A stretch of DNA of 64,000 nt from Cepaea nemoralis (GCA_014155875.1 JACEFZ010028131.1:92001-156000), one strand, 5' to 3'; shown: positions 44,205 through 55,084, counted from the first letter of the stretch. Program-made: numbers and translations. Notes: generated by a model from the sequence alone, not told the origin.

Positions 44205-47200
44205 GTAAGTTACTATTATTACTGGCTACATGAAATGTGTTACAACAAAGGTGTAAATTTACATAAATTATAACGCATGTGAAAAATTATAACAAAAAAG
44301 TTACATGTAATAACATTTTAACTCTTCAATGGAGGATTTTCCTCTCTGAGTTTTAAGTCACTGTCAGTTAGTTAGTTAGTTGACAGATCATCCTCATTGC
44401 ACATCGAACCATTCAGTCCATAGGTGCTCGGATCCCCTCTTCAGCAAATCCTGCAGCGTGTAGCGGCTAACGACACCAGTTCTGTGTTGGTTTATCAGTC
44501 TTCTTTGGCTTCCTGCGTAGTGTTCTTGTTTGGCCACCCCTCTTTTAATTTGCTGTTTTCGCAGTCTGGCCATGGTTGTAGATTCACAGTCATCACTTGG
44601 TTCTCGCAAAAGTCTTACTTCTCGTAGAGCATTCAGAATGTCAGCCTGGTCCATGGCGCGTCCGCCCTTCACAGTAGCCTTACCTGCGAGCTTGTCAGCT
44701 CTCTCATTTCCTTGTACTCCCGCATGCCCCGGCACGAAGATGAAACTAATCTTTGCCAGCCGAGACCGCTCCAGAGACAGCAACCATTCTCTTCGGATCC
44801 ACCCCATCTCTATCTTCTTGAGCATGCTCATTGAGTCGCTAAGGAAACATGCCCTAGTGTCAGTCACTGTTAAAGTCATCGTCACGTTGCATGTCCTTAG
44901 CAAGATGTTGCTCCCATGGCATCCTGCCGGAAAGATTCTCTCTCCCTTTCCCATTCTTTTGCCTCATATATTTTCATTCCTGATGTGTCTTTAATGTTCT
45001 GCATCCCTCTTTGTGCTGGTTGACCTCTACCTCGTCTCCAGAAACCATGCTTTAATTCAGACTTCTGAAGAAACTCTGATGTTTAATACTACCAAAGTAT
45101 TTCAGTTTCTGAGACACAATGCTGTTTGTGAATCAGTTTTTTTTTGGTTTAATGTTCACTTTATTTTAATATTCAAATTGTGTAGAATTTGAGCATTTTT
45201 ATTCTTTTTGGTCCACAGTATTCTAAGAATTTTACTGTAATGTTTAAATTCAAAAGTTGTGATTATCTTTAGTGATTGCACACTGGTCTATGTCTCACAT
45301 CCTTATGTGGGAAAAGATGCTCGAAAATGGTACCTTAAATTGTTAACTGGTTTTGTGCCATAGCTTGTAATACTGTTTAATTTCTGTATTACTAGGGCCA
45401 GTCCTAATATGGTTTTCTCTGAACAGTCCCCATTGTCCATGGTTTTTAAAACCGTATTAGGTTGTAAGTTGTAATCATTAGGAGTGTTGCTGCTTTTTAA
45501 TTGTAGGGTGTAGAGAAACACAAGACCATAGTGTTTCTGAGCAGGGATATAGTCTTTCCTGGCACAAATCGTTTAGCATAGTCCATACACACTACATCCA
45601 GTAGTGCTGGGCTGAATTTTGCATGTGGATTAGCCTTACCTATTACCAGTGTCCCTTGCCATCAGGTGAACCCACTCCAACTTCAGAGGTGCTTGTAATT
45701 AACATCCCCAAGTCAAGGAAGATAAGTCAGCATTTTAGTCCAGCTGTCTGGTGTAGGGGTTGAACCCCTTAGCTTGGTACCAGCACGGATCACTTTGTTT
45801 GGATGGTTTGTTTCAGTTTACATTGGTTACCATAATTATCATCATCACCACATGTCTTGCAAAGTGGCGGAGATGTTCATGTCTCGCTTGCACACACGTG
45901 CGCTCACAAGCACACATACACACAAAAGGTCATGAGAAATAACTTTAGACATTTTGGTGTCACATCTCTGCAATCTTTTTCTGCTGCCTTTCATTTCCCA
46001 ATGTAGCACGCAGTTCCAACCCGATCATTGATAAGACTGTGTACGTCTGTACATACTAAATGCTTAATTGTGACACAGCAATACATTTGCATATTTTATT
46101 TCATTCCAGTCTGGTGGCCAGCTGGAAAATGATGAAGTCACGGCAACAAAGATTACAAAACTGGTTCATACTGCCTACAATATTCCAGTGACAACTGATA
46201 AGAAGGATGTCATGAAACGATTGTCAGGTGAACCTTTTCTGTTATTCAGCTGCGGTAGCGTAGTGGTTAGACATTAGCATACTATGCCCACATTGTCAAA
46301 GAACATTTCAAGCCAAAATAGGCCTTATCAGCCATCTTAGAACTCACGGCTCCATACTTTCAACCCCACTGGATGAAAGGAATGGTCATCATCATTCTTG
46401 ATGGACAAACAACAGGCATTAGCGTAGTGGTTAGACATTAGCGAAGTGGTTAGACATTAGCGTAGTGATTAGACATTAGCGTAGTGATTAGACATTAGCG
46501 TAGTGGTTAGACATTAGCGTAGTGGCTAGACATTAGCGAAGTGGCTAGACATTAGCCTAGTGGCTAGACATTAGCCTAGTGGCTAGACATTAGCCTAGTA
46601 GCTAGACATTAGCTTTCCGGCATAGTGGTCATGGGTTCAATCCTCGGTGGTGCAGATTCACGATTTTGTAATGAACCTGGACTCCCAGGTGGTCCCAACC
46701 TAAATGGGCACAGAGAATTGTCTTGGGAAAATGGCCAGTGTCACACTGACCACATCACACACCAAATGCTGATTGGTCGATACAAATATGGGTCTACCAT
46801 CATGTGACCAATGAGCCTCAGGCATGTGAAAGGGACCTATACTTTTACTTTATAAAATTTATTTTTAAAATAAAGTTCATCCAATCATTTTTTTTTCACT
46901 TGCTCGCTTTGAACTTGAGCGTAGTCCATACACACTAACTCTAGTAGTGCTGGATTGGATTTTGCGTGTGGATTAGCTTTACTATTAACTGTGTCCCTCG
47001 CCATCAGGTGAACCTACTCCGACTTCAGAGGTACTTGTAATTAACGTCCCCGAGTCAAGGACGATAAGTTAACATTTTTCACTGTCCGGTGTAGGGGTTG
47101 AAAGCCTTACTTTGGTATCAGCACACCGGATGTTCACACGTTTTTACCCATTCTGCCATGCTGACCTACTATCCAATCGTAAAGTCTGGTCAATGATATG

Positions 47201-50200
47201 TAGTTTTTTCTTGAATACTGCATATGCATTCATAGCATTGTCATTTAAAGCCGTCATGATCTTCGTCTCCTTTTTGTTGGCTGTTGTTCTAAGTCATATT
47301 TTTCCAAGTTGTCTGGATTTTTTTAAGTGCTGTTTTATGTTGTCATGCCGGTCTCTGTGGGTCTCTGCGCTAAGGGCTTGCGAACGCTGTTTGTGAGCCC
47401 GTATACCTGGGTTCGAAATACAGCGGCACTGATTTTTTTTAAAAAGGTATAGGGGCCGGTCGTTCAGAAAGCAATGGCAAATTACTGAACGTAAAATTTG
47501 CCCAGGGATCATGACCAGCGAAAATGCTGGGAATGAGTGCTACGTCCTGTGAAGGACATGTAACTTATTTTTTTAAATGTTGATCTGATTATGATGTGTG
47601 GAATAAATCATGGGCAATTAGCAAGCAAGTGAGGAATTATGTGGAAGCTGCAGCGATGTAATTTTATAGAAGAAAGATGATAACACCGTCGATGGATTGA
47701 AAGAGCAATGAAGAAATCTTGAAAGAAGTTAACTGACAAAGAGAACTGGTTTCTTGTATCAGATGAAGACAATCCACATTCTTTGGGTATGCCCAAGCTG
47801 GAGTATGTTGTCACAACAGGAAAGTTGGTGGAGTGGGGAAGCAGGGGAAGATCAAGAGAGAAGATGCTGGACAGTTTGACATCATGGCATGGAGGAACAT
47901 TGGTATTAGAAATTATTAGCAGCATGAGAGACAGAAGGCTGAGAACGGACATGAACACCAACGTCACACAGCATGGACTATAAGAAGAAGAATATATTGC
48001 TTGTTAACTGAGAGCTCGTTAAATGTCCAAATTGGAAAGATAGGATACACACAAGATAATCATAGAAAAAAGCTGAGAGTTAATGCAGATATGTACTTTT
48101 ACTTTATAGACTACTGAAAGGCATTTGACTTTGTAGAACATAAAGAATTATGGAACATAATGAAAGAATGAGCTTCCCATTACACTTAATACAGATCATA
48201 AAAGCACTCTACAGTGAACAAAAGGCAGCCTTGAGAATATGTGATGATACAACAAATTGATGTGAAATATATATATATATCTTGTAATCTTTGAAAATTG
48301 TGAGTGCGTTACTGCTTGTATTTTACCCCTTTACAGGGCATTGCGGCCATTACCGGCCGATCGCATAAAACGAGCGTAACGTCCGATTCCGGCCGATACT
48401 ATTATGCATTGTAAAAACGCGATCTCTCGGCTTTCCGACACTTCCGACGGCTACTTTCACTTTCGCCGACAGCTTGACAACGTGGCCGCCATTTGTAAAT
48501 GCACTACAATGAATTTGAACGGACTTTTTTTGATAGTTTTCGGGATTTTTACGCTGTTTTTCAAAATGGATTTCGGCGATTCTTCAAGTGATAGCCGAGA
48601 TTTTGCTCTGTTCAATTTAAATGACATTAAAGGGCACGAAGTTGATTATTAATCGGAGCTAGATATCATTGCAAAGCGTTACTTTGCATTAGCAGTCATG
48701 GGTCGGACTTTAACCCTTTACAGGTCACAGCGTCCGATTCCGGCCGATGCCATAAAACGATCGTAGCGTCCGATTCCGGCCGATACTATTATGCATTGTA
48801 AAATCGCGATCTCTCGGCCTTCCGACACTTCCGACTGCTACTTTCGCTTTCGCCGACAGCTTGACAACGTGGCCGCCATTTGTAAACGCGATAGTATGAA
48901 TTTGAACGGACTTTTAAGGACAATTTTTGATAGTTTTCGGGATTTTTACGCTGTTTTTCAAAATGGATTTCGGCGATTCTTCAAGTGATAGCCGAGATTT
49001 CGCTAGGTTCATTTTAAATGACATTAAAGGGCACGAAGTTGACTATTAATCGGAGCTAGATATCAGTGCAAAGCGTTACTTTGCATTAGCAGTCTGAGTC
49101 TGACTTTAAAGAAAGTGATTATGATTCTGAAAATGTGTTTGTAAATTGCTGTATAGATGACGGAAAATCACAAGCAACATGCCGTATTTCGTAAATATTT
49201 GTGTTCATATACGGATTACCGACAACAATCACGTGAGTAACATATTCTACATGCTTTTCCCTTCATTGTGTTGTTTATTTAACTAAAATCGGTTGACTAA
49301 CACCTTATTTGTGATGTTTTTACTAACGCGACCCGAAATTTTACCGAACCTGAAAAAATCTTGCCCATTCAGGGCTAGAAAATGGACAAGCGTCTGCCCT
49401 GTAAAGGGTTAAAGAAAGTGATTATGATTCTGAAAATGTGTTTGTAAATTGCCGTATAGATGATGGAAAATCACAAACAACATGCCTGTATTTCGTAAAT
49501 ATTTGTGTTCATATATGGATTACCAGGCAACAATCACGTGAGTAACATATTCTGCATGCTTTTCCCTTCATTGTGTTGTTTATTTAACTAAAATCGGTTG
49601 ACTAACACCTTATTTGTAATGTTTTTACAAACGCGACCCGAAAATTTTACAAACCTGAAAAAATCTTGCCCGTTCAGGGCTACAAAACGGACAAGCGTCT
49701 GCCCTGTAAAGGGTTAATTCTTTTTCCAGATGCATGAGATATAGCACTGCTATCAGCTTATGGCACTTGTATGTTTTATTCAAATAACATGTTAATTTCT
49801 TAATGTGCTAGTAATGTATACATAATCATCATCATCAGGTTAGTCAGTCTAGAAACTGGTGTTGAAGTCATCTGATCATGTCCCTCCAGTGTCTGCTGTT
49901 CTCAACAACTCTTCCGCTCAGCATAAGTCTTTGAGTCCCAATTTTGGTGGGATGGGGGGGACTGTGGCTATTTGGTTAAGGTGACCGTTCCAGTCTCTCG
50001 GGGTACCAGGTTCAATCTCAACACAAGGGTTGGCAATTCTCTCAGGAACCACAGGTGTCTAATATCACACGTCTTCCTGATCTTTTGGGCAAGGGGACCA
50101 GACACCTAGCTTTCTCACATAAGATGAAAAATGCAGGTCTCATGCACAAGATGTACACATTAAAAATCCCACAGCAGTTGGAAATCTGTGAGCCACCCGT

Positions 50201-51339
50201 ATTGTGTCCTGGCAGTATTGTTGGGAAAGAAAATCTTTCATAATAAAATCTATCATTAGAAAGAGCCTGTTGCCTCATCTGTAACCCCCCCCCCCCCCCC
50301 CCCCCACCTCCTCCCCTCTGATCGGTCCTCCTGTTGCCTCATTTGTCACATCTGTGACCTCTGAATCAAGGTGAGCCATTCCACACGAAACATTCCTTTC
50401 TCCACCTTACTAATGGAATGCCGCTGTGACTACTTCCACCTCCTTCTCATGCTGGAGGTCATAGCCTCATATGCCAGACTCAAAGAAAAAAAAAGCAACA
50501 AAGACAATAATAATGGTAAATTATCTCGAACGACAACTAGCCAGAAAAAAAAACATTCCCATATGTGTGGCACGTTACACCCGCCTTGGGTATTTATGAT
50601 GCCCATGTTAAACATTGCCTCAACGAGTTATGTATTATTGATTATTTTTTATGCGTTTTAATGCTTATTGTTCTTTTGTTGTCAAAGAATTGCTTCATAA
50701 GAGATGTTGAATGAAAGAATGTATGAGAGGAAGAAGGGCAGAATGTCAGACAGGCCTGCGTGCCCATTTCTTAACCCTTTGAAAATAAAGATTTTCGTTC
50801 GTTCGTTCGACTCTCCTTTGTTAAGACTCGTCCATTAGCCTTCACAATGAATCCCCAACCACTCTGTTTCTCACCACTGACCCGTCAGTATAAATAACTA
50901 TGTCACCTTGATGTGTCTTACTCTGCTTTGTATTGATATATTGTTCTATTCTACCATTACCCCTACATCCTTCAACCTCAAGGAGACGTTATATCAAGTC
51001 CATCCCTGGCTCAGATTGATAATATGTAACTGAGTCAGCCGCAAATAGCAACTGCCCACGGTTTTACCCTCACAAGCTTATTAATTTGAAAGTGATTCTT
51101 GTCCATGGGGGGGGGGGTGGGGGGGGTGGGGTTGGGGGGGGGGGGGTAAAGAGTATGATGATAAATTGATGTAACCTAAGATTGATGTCCAATGAGCCTC
51201 TGTTGGTGTAACTTATGGAGGTGATTTTTTTTTATTTGCAGTGGTTCTGGATGATATTATCTACGTAATAACAGTGTCGCAACATAAAATATTTGTCTCC
51301 AAGCGTCAGTACAACCCACAAGAGCCTGTGCCTGCGTGA
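44127..51339 (+). CDS. LAMTOR4: Ragulator complex protein LAMTOR4 (three coding exons)
   Basis: LAMTOR4 is a roadblock-type subunit of Ragulator, the lysosomal-surface complex that anchors Rag GTPases and supports amino-acid signalling to mTORC1. Joining 44127-44204, 46110-46227 and 51242-51339 gives 97 codons with no internal stop; human LAMTOR4 has 99. Residues 7-23 (DRIPDSLGFLVLTEDGA) match the human RIPDQLGYLVLSEGA region. SGGQLENDE (27-35) matches the SGDLENDE region, and KRLSVV (62-67) and VFVVKRQ-like IFVSKRQ (about 82-88) also align. Introns are phase 0 and phase 1 with GTAAGT/CAG and GTGAAC/CAG borders. No signal peptide or membrane segment, as expected. The start is the first ATG after a splice-acceptor-like TTTGTTTTTAG at 44100-44110, so a 5' non-coding exon may lie upstream. 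The human comparison is from memory. Confidence 0.93.
44362..45000 (-). pseudogene. LINE RNase H domain with (AACT)n tail, antisense in LAMTOR4 intron 1
   Basis: A 186-codon frame is open from 44954 to 44394 and probably continues upstream. CFLSDSMSML and the RNase H block FVPGHAGVQGNERADKLAG are intact, followed by a C-terminal domain ending LLKRGSEHLWTEWFDV. The tail AACTAACTAACTAACTGACA lies at 44365-44385. RNase H sequence looks well kept, but reverse transcriptase is absent, so this is a 5'-truncated copy. The related 3' end is at 60950-61075. Confidence 0.85.
45001..45569. other. Intron 1, unassigned
   Basis: T-rich sequence without a recognised repeat. Confidence 0.4.
45570..45787 (-). 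mobile_element. SINE B, truncated, in LAMTOR4 intron 1
   Basis: GCATAGTCCATACACACTAC through CTTGCCATCAGGTGAACCCA to GTAGGGGTTGAACCCC. The outer head is missing. Confidence 0.85.
46110..46227 (+). CDS. LAMTOR4: LAMTOR4 coding exon 2
   Basis: 39 codons plus one base after TTTCATTCCAG; SGGQLENDEVTATK to VMKRLS. Donor G|GTGAAC. Confidence 0.93.
46253..46858 (+). mobile_element. SINE D with tandemly multiplied A-box region
   Basis: Begins GCGGTAGCGTAGTGGTTAGA. After about 160 bases of extra sequence, the 20-bp A-box unit TAGCGTAGTGGTTAGACAT recurs about ten times (46408-46610). Then comes the B box GGGTTCAATCC (46633-46643) and an ordinary SINE D body ending TATACTTTTACTTT at 46858. In LAMTOR4 intron 2, 25 bases after exon 2. 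Confidence 0.82.
46408..46615. repeat. 20-bp tandem of SINE A-box sequence
   Basis: About ten units of AGACATTAGCGTAGTGGTT with GCGAAG, GCCTAG and GATTAG/GCTAG variants. Each unit matches the polymerase III A-box pattern TRGCNNAGYGG. Confidence 0.92.
46887..47170 (-). mobile_element. SINE B, full length, TSD ATCCAATC
   Basis: ATCCAATC at 46879-46886 and 47171-47178. T-rich 3' tail at the left, head GTCAGCATGGCAGAATGGGT (reverse) at the right. In LAMTOR4 intron 2. Confidence 0.92.
47346..47568 (+). mobile_element. SINE C in LAMTOR4 intron 2
   Basis: B box GGGTTCGAAATAC, GGGGCCGGTCGTTCAGAAAG, CTACGTCCTGTGAAGGACATG. Confidence 0.87.
47590..47990 (+). pseudogene. LINE C-terminal remnant in LAMTOR4 intron 2
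   Basis: The open part (47783-47983) reads KLEYVVTTGKLVEWGSRG, MLDSLTSWHGGT, then NVTQHGL stop, the usual end of the VTTGK-type LINEs. Confidence 0.78.
48060..48270 (+). pseudogene. LINE reverse-transcriptase palm fragment in LAMTOR4 intron 2
   Basis: Reads FIDY(stop)KAFDFVEHKELWNIM, the motif-A region of non-LTR reverse transcriptases (D-Y-x-K-A-F-D), with IKALYSEQKAALRI following in another frame. The only catalytic-core fragment of a LINE seen in the window. Confidence 0.75.
48327..49713. mobile_element. piggyBac-like MITE, outer copy, split by its own sibling
   Basis: Left part 48327-48709, right part 49413-49713, ends CCCTTTACAGG and CCTGTAAAGGG. TTAA follows at 49714-49717; the left target reads TTAC (48323-48326), one base off TTAA. 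An inner copy occupies 48714-49408. Confidence 0.9.
48714..49408. mobile_element. piggyBac-like MITE, inner copy with TTAA on both sides
   Basis: TTAA at 48710-48713 and 49409-49412, ends CCCTTTACAGG/CCTGTAAAGGG, 695 bp. It shows what the outer copy's target was: GACTTTAAAGAAAG at 49102-49115. A frame in both copies reads MDFGDSSSDSRDFA, an acidic start like that of piggyBac transposases, then soon breaks. Probably non-autonomous. Confidence 0.92.
49940..50290 (+). mobile_element. tRNA-derived SINE, singleton, in LAMTOR4 intron 2
   Basis: Head GACTGTGGCTATTTGGTTAA (A box) and CAGGTTCAATCTC (B box), then a body with GCACAAGATGTACACATTAA and CCACAGCAGTTGGAAATC. No second copy seen. Confidence 0.6.
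50291..50699. other. Intron 2, unassigned, with C run
   Basis: A C homopolymer at 50285-50306; the rest unassigned. Confidence 0.45.
50700..50815 (+). mobile_element. Retroposon 3' end with (GTTC)n tail in intron 2
   Basis: ACAGGCCTGCGTGCCCATTT, AACCCTTTGAAAATAAAG, then TTCGTTCGTTCG. Related to 19600-19700; AATAAA just before the tail. Confidence 0.6.
50816..51241. other. Intron 2, 3' part, with G run
   Basis: An interrupted G run at 51108-51147, then the T-rich branch/acceptor region of exon 3. Confidence 0.5.
51242..51339 (+). CDS. LAMTOR4: LAMTOR4 coding exon 3 and stop
   Basis: After TTTTTTTTATTTGCAG; completes a Val codon, then VLDDIIYVITVSQHKIFVSK and a short tail to TGA at 51337-51339. 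No AATAAA follows until 52822. Confidence 0.92.
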
Positions 51340-51702
51340 TGGAGTTTGTTAATTGTCTTCTGTTTGTGCTTTGATATTTTTGTTCATGGACATATTTTTA
51401 TATAAGTTTGTTGTTAGGGGGATAATTTATACGTGAGGTGAAACAACTTTTGCAAACTGTACATATATTTGTTTTTGCCTGTTTTGTGTGTGTGTGTGTG
51501 CGTTTTGAGTTAATCAACACAAAACGACAGAAAATGATACTAGTCGGCTTCACACAATCACAAGTGAGAGATTTGATATTGTGGCTAGAATGACTTCTTC
51601 AGTGCACAAATACAAAAAAGACACTGATTCAACTACATTTTTTAAACTAAAAAATAATCACTTAGCTTGTGACATTTTGTGTTGTGACATTATAGGTTTA
51701 TT
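51340..51702 (+). other. Presumed start of LAMTOR4 3' UTR
   Basis: Follows the stop codon, contains a TG run at 51487-51500, and has no AATAAA or ATTAAA. Confidence 0.55.
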
Positions 51703-52701
51703 GTTACTAATCACTCGAGTGAGTTGATTGTTACTAATCACTCAAGTGAGTTGATTGATACTAATCACTCAAGTGAGTTGATTGTTACTAATCACTCAAG
51801 TGAGTTGATTGATACTAATCACTCAAGTGAGTTGATTGTTACTAATCACTCAAGTGAGTTGATTGATACTAATCACTCAAGTGAGTTGATTGATACTAAT
51901 CACTCAAGTGAGTTGATTGATACTAATCACTCAAGTGAGTTGATTGTTACTAATCACTCAAGTGAGTTGATTGATACTAATCACTCAAGTGAGTTGATTG
52001 ATACTAATCACTCAAGTGAGTTGATTGATACTAATCACTCAAGTGAGTTGATTGTTACTAATCACTCAAGTGAGTTGATTGTTACTAATCACTCAAGTGA
52101 GTTGATTGATACTAATCACTCAAGTGAGTTGATTGATACTAATCACTCAAGTGAGTTGATTGTTACTAATCACTCAAGTGAGTTGATTGTTACTAATCAC
52201 TCAAGTGAGTTGATTGTTACTAATCACTCAAGTGAGTTGATTGTTACTAATCACTCAAGTGAGTTGATTGTTACTAATCACTCAAGTGAGTTGATTGTTA
52301 CTAATCACTCAAGTGAGTTGATTGTTACTAATCACTCAAGTGAGTTGATTGTTACTAATCACTCAAGTGAGTTGATTGATACTAATCACTCAAGTGAGTT
52401 GATTGATACTAATCACTCAAGTGAGTTGATGTTACTAATCACTCAAGTGAGTTGATTGTTACTAATCACTCAAGTGAGTTGATTGTTACTAATCACTCAA
52501 GTGAGTTGATTGTTACTAATCACTCAAGTGAGTTGATTGTTACTAATCACTCAAGTGAGTTGATTGTTACTAATCACTCAAGTGAGTTGATTGATACTAA
52601 TCACTCAAGTGAGTTGATTGTTACTAATCACTCAAGTGAGTTGATTGTTACTAATCACTCAAGTGAGTTGATTGTTACTAATCACTCAAGTGAGTTGATT
52701 A
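51703..52701. repeat. 24-bp minisatellite, about 41 copies
   Basis: Unit TTACTAATCACTCAAGTGAG plus TTGA. Two alleles alternate (ATTGTTAC or ATTGATAC). One unit has lost two bases near 52428. Each unit contains an imperfect hairpin, AATCA-CTC-AAGT-GAG-T-TGATT. As 24 is eight codons, the forward frame is an open octapeptide repeat. Confidence 0.97.
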
Positions 52702-52821
52702 GCAACAGTTTATGTTTGAAGATTGTTTTATTTGATTCAAACTGTGTTATACAGATATACGATGGCAAGTGTGAAGCAGAAATAAGAAAATTAGGATTGG
52801 CCAAAGCAATATATGACAAAA

Positions 52822-52827
52822 AATAAA
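52822..52827 (+). terminator. First AATAAA downstream of LAMTOR4
   Basis: Candidate poly(A) signal, with another at 52929-52934. If used, the 24-bp array lies in the mRNA. Only position supports this. Confidence 0.35.
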
Positions 52828-52999
52828 CAGCTTGACACATTTAACAGCAAAGTTATGAATTAAAGCTAAGACTGATCTAGTGTTATATTTATTCTGCTTT
52901 ATTGTATGTTGCATAAAGGCAGGCAATGAATAAACAATGTGAGAAGCAATATTGATGCTTACGAATTTTGGTTTCATAAGAAATCTGAAGCAAAATTAT

Positions 53000-53250
53000 T
53001 GCAGGAGAAAATAAATGAGGCAGTATTTCGAAAACTGGGATTCAAGAAAACATGACTGATGATGTCAAGATCAGACAGTTAAGGTACTTTGGCCTTGTTA
53101 AACATACGCAGGTTCCTTGTTGAAGGATGGGGTGGAAGGGAAGCATGTAAGAATAAGATAACAATAGTCTGGCAGTCAGCAGCAAGAAATGGAATGAAAG
53201 TAACATTAAGATGCAAGACAGAGGTGGAGACTCGTTACTAGCATTTCTTC
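53000..53250 (+). pseudogene. Possible LINE C-terminal remnant
   Basis: VKIRQLRYFGLVKHTQVP and a following ARNGMKVTLRCKTEVETR frame look like the RWFGHVxR end of LINE ORF2. Weak. Confidence 0.4.
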
Positions 53251-53599
53251 AGTGTGAAGATGGCACTTGATTGGTTGATAATAGGTACACAGATACCACA
53301 ATGCTGTAGATGAGCAGTAGAAGTGGCTATTAAATTGTGCTAAGAAAATAGCAATGTTTCTTGTCTCTGTTCTACTTTGCTTTTTGAAGTAAAGAATCCA
53401 ATTTTTTTTATGTGGCTAAGAAGCATGACAGATGAAAAAAAACATATATATCCTTTGCATTTGTGCGTGGCTTCCTGACTGCTGTGGTACACCTGCAGGC
53501 TGGTTGCCTCCATCTTCAGCATCTTTGTTGCTGGGGTAGACGATGGCAAATTACTGAAAGTAAAATTGGCAAATCCAAAAGCCTTGCTCCGTTCTTATA

Positions 53600-53860
53600 G
53601 AACCAGTGGGAATCTGAGCATCCAGGCCACCAGAAAGATGATGCACATTACCAACTCAACAGAAGTGAACAAGTGGCAATCATACCAACTCAACGGAAGT
53701 GAACAAGTGGCAGTCTTCAAACTCCACTCATGACATAACTGGCAGAAATACGACGAGTTCAATAGGAGATGCTGATTAATGTAACTGTGGAACTGGTAAA
53801 GTAACGGCTAAACATGAGCTGCAGAAGTGTTACATTTGTAGAACAAAAATTAGTTTGGCT
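53600..53860 (+). pseudogene. LINE C-terminal domain fragment with internal duplication
   Basis: HPGHQKDDAHYQLNRSEQVA parallels 40246-40640. A 34-bp unit (ACCAACTCAACAGAAGTGAA) is directly repeated at 53658 and 53692. Confidence 0.65.
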
Positions 53861-53989
53861 CACTCCTGCTCCATTTGAGGACAAACTCTGTCAACAAGCT
53901 CAAGTTGACTGCTGCTTTTTAAAAATATATTCATGTTGACATCTGATGATGTATGAAGGAGGAGAAGAATAAATTGACTAGAAAATTAT

Positions 53990-54200
53990 CATCATCGTGT
54001 GCCATGCCGGTAAGCGTGGGCGGTCATGTTTCACCATCTCACTCGATCACCAGAGTTCTGGATCAGCTCAATGCTCTTGTCTAGACCATGCCAAGTGGTC
54101 AAGCCATCCAGGTTTTTACTTCTCTGCCTCCTTTTTGTTCTTTTCCCCTCAATCTTGCCTGTTGTCACCAAGTTCTCCAATTTATTTCTTCTAGAAAATC
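53990..54200 (-). pseudogene. LINE C-terminal remnant, uninterrupted reference
   Basis: Reverse reads TGKIEGKRTKRRQRSKNLDG, then ...DRVRW, TAHAYRHGT and a GATGATGA tail. It has CATTGAGCTGATCCA where the 4825-5509 LINE has a SINE B insertion. Confidence 0.8.
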
Positions 54201-54413
54201 ACAGTCAAGTATTGCCAGGGTACTGTAAATATGACGTCTTGAAACGGACAAGACATGCACCTGAGACAGAAAAATTTAAAGTAACATTTAGTTAATACTG
54301 TAAACAAGTAGTAACTGCCTGGGCCTGAAAGTTAGTTGCATATGCTTTACTGGACATTGCAGTCAACCCTAGCATTTATTGTCTTTTTGTGAATTACTAG
54401 GTAATTTTATTTT

Positions 54414-54698
54414 TGCTGCATTCACTTGCTTTGAGATCAAGTGTAGTCCATACTCTTACTAATACTTATATTGCACTGGTGTTGTTTTTTGTGGAGTAGA
54501 TTTCCCTACTACCAGTTCCCTTGCCATCAGGCAAATCCCCTCTGACTTCAGAGGTACTTGTAATTTACGTCCCTAAGTCAAGGACAAGAAATCGATTTTA
54601 ATCCAACTGACCAGTGTAGGGGTTGAACCCGTTACCTCAACATCAACACACCAGATGTTTAAGAATTAGTGCTCTGATCCATTCGGCGATGCTGACTA
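54414..54698 (-). mobile_element. SINE B, full length
   Basis: CAAGTGTAGTCCATACTC, CTTGCCATCAGGCAAATCCC, GGGGTTGAACCCGTTACCTC, head end CGGCGATGCTGACTAC. Confidence 0.88.
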
Positions 54699-55084
54699 CT
54701 TAACTTATCTTTAATGTTTGCTCATACCATCAAAATCAACGCAAAGAAATCTGCATCCAAAAATCGCCGGCATCTGAAAACGAGCTCTCTACTAGGTAGG
54801 TCAGAGAATTGTGAAATTGCATTTCACGAATTCCTAAGTCATAGGTACCAGTTGGGCCTGAAAGAGTTAATAAAAAATAAAGTGGTTTTTGTCATGTTAA
54901 CTAGGTCAGTGGGTTATGGAGTTGTTTGCTGTGAGCTAAATCTTTACTGTCAGGAGTAGACAATTCAGCAGCATCGAGATAATAAAGAAATCTACAGTTA
55001 TCTTCCCTTGAGTAAGCATTTTCACATTTGAAATTAAGGGTTTGAGAAAAACAGCTTGGTTTCACGAGAGACAGGGTCGGGGAG
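54699..55084. other. Unassigned stretch
   Basis: An 81-codon open frame at 54714-54959 is basic at its start and shows no known domain. Confidence 0.4.

Noticed and set aside
50285..50306. C and G homopolymers here and at 7387, 11263, 23875, 51108, 61211, 63971 as biological signals
   Set aside because: Could equally be assembly or sequencing artefacts; no structure around them supports a function.
51703..52701. A code in the GTTAC/GATAC order
   Set aside because: Block pattern is explained by ordinary array slippage or conversion; nothing suggests information content.
51724..52826. Octapeptide repeat protein next to LAMTOR4
   Set aside because: 24-bp minisatellite; the frame begins and ends within the array and a two-base deletion splits it.
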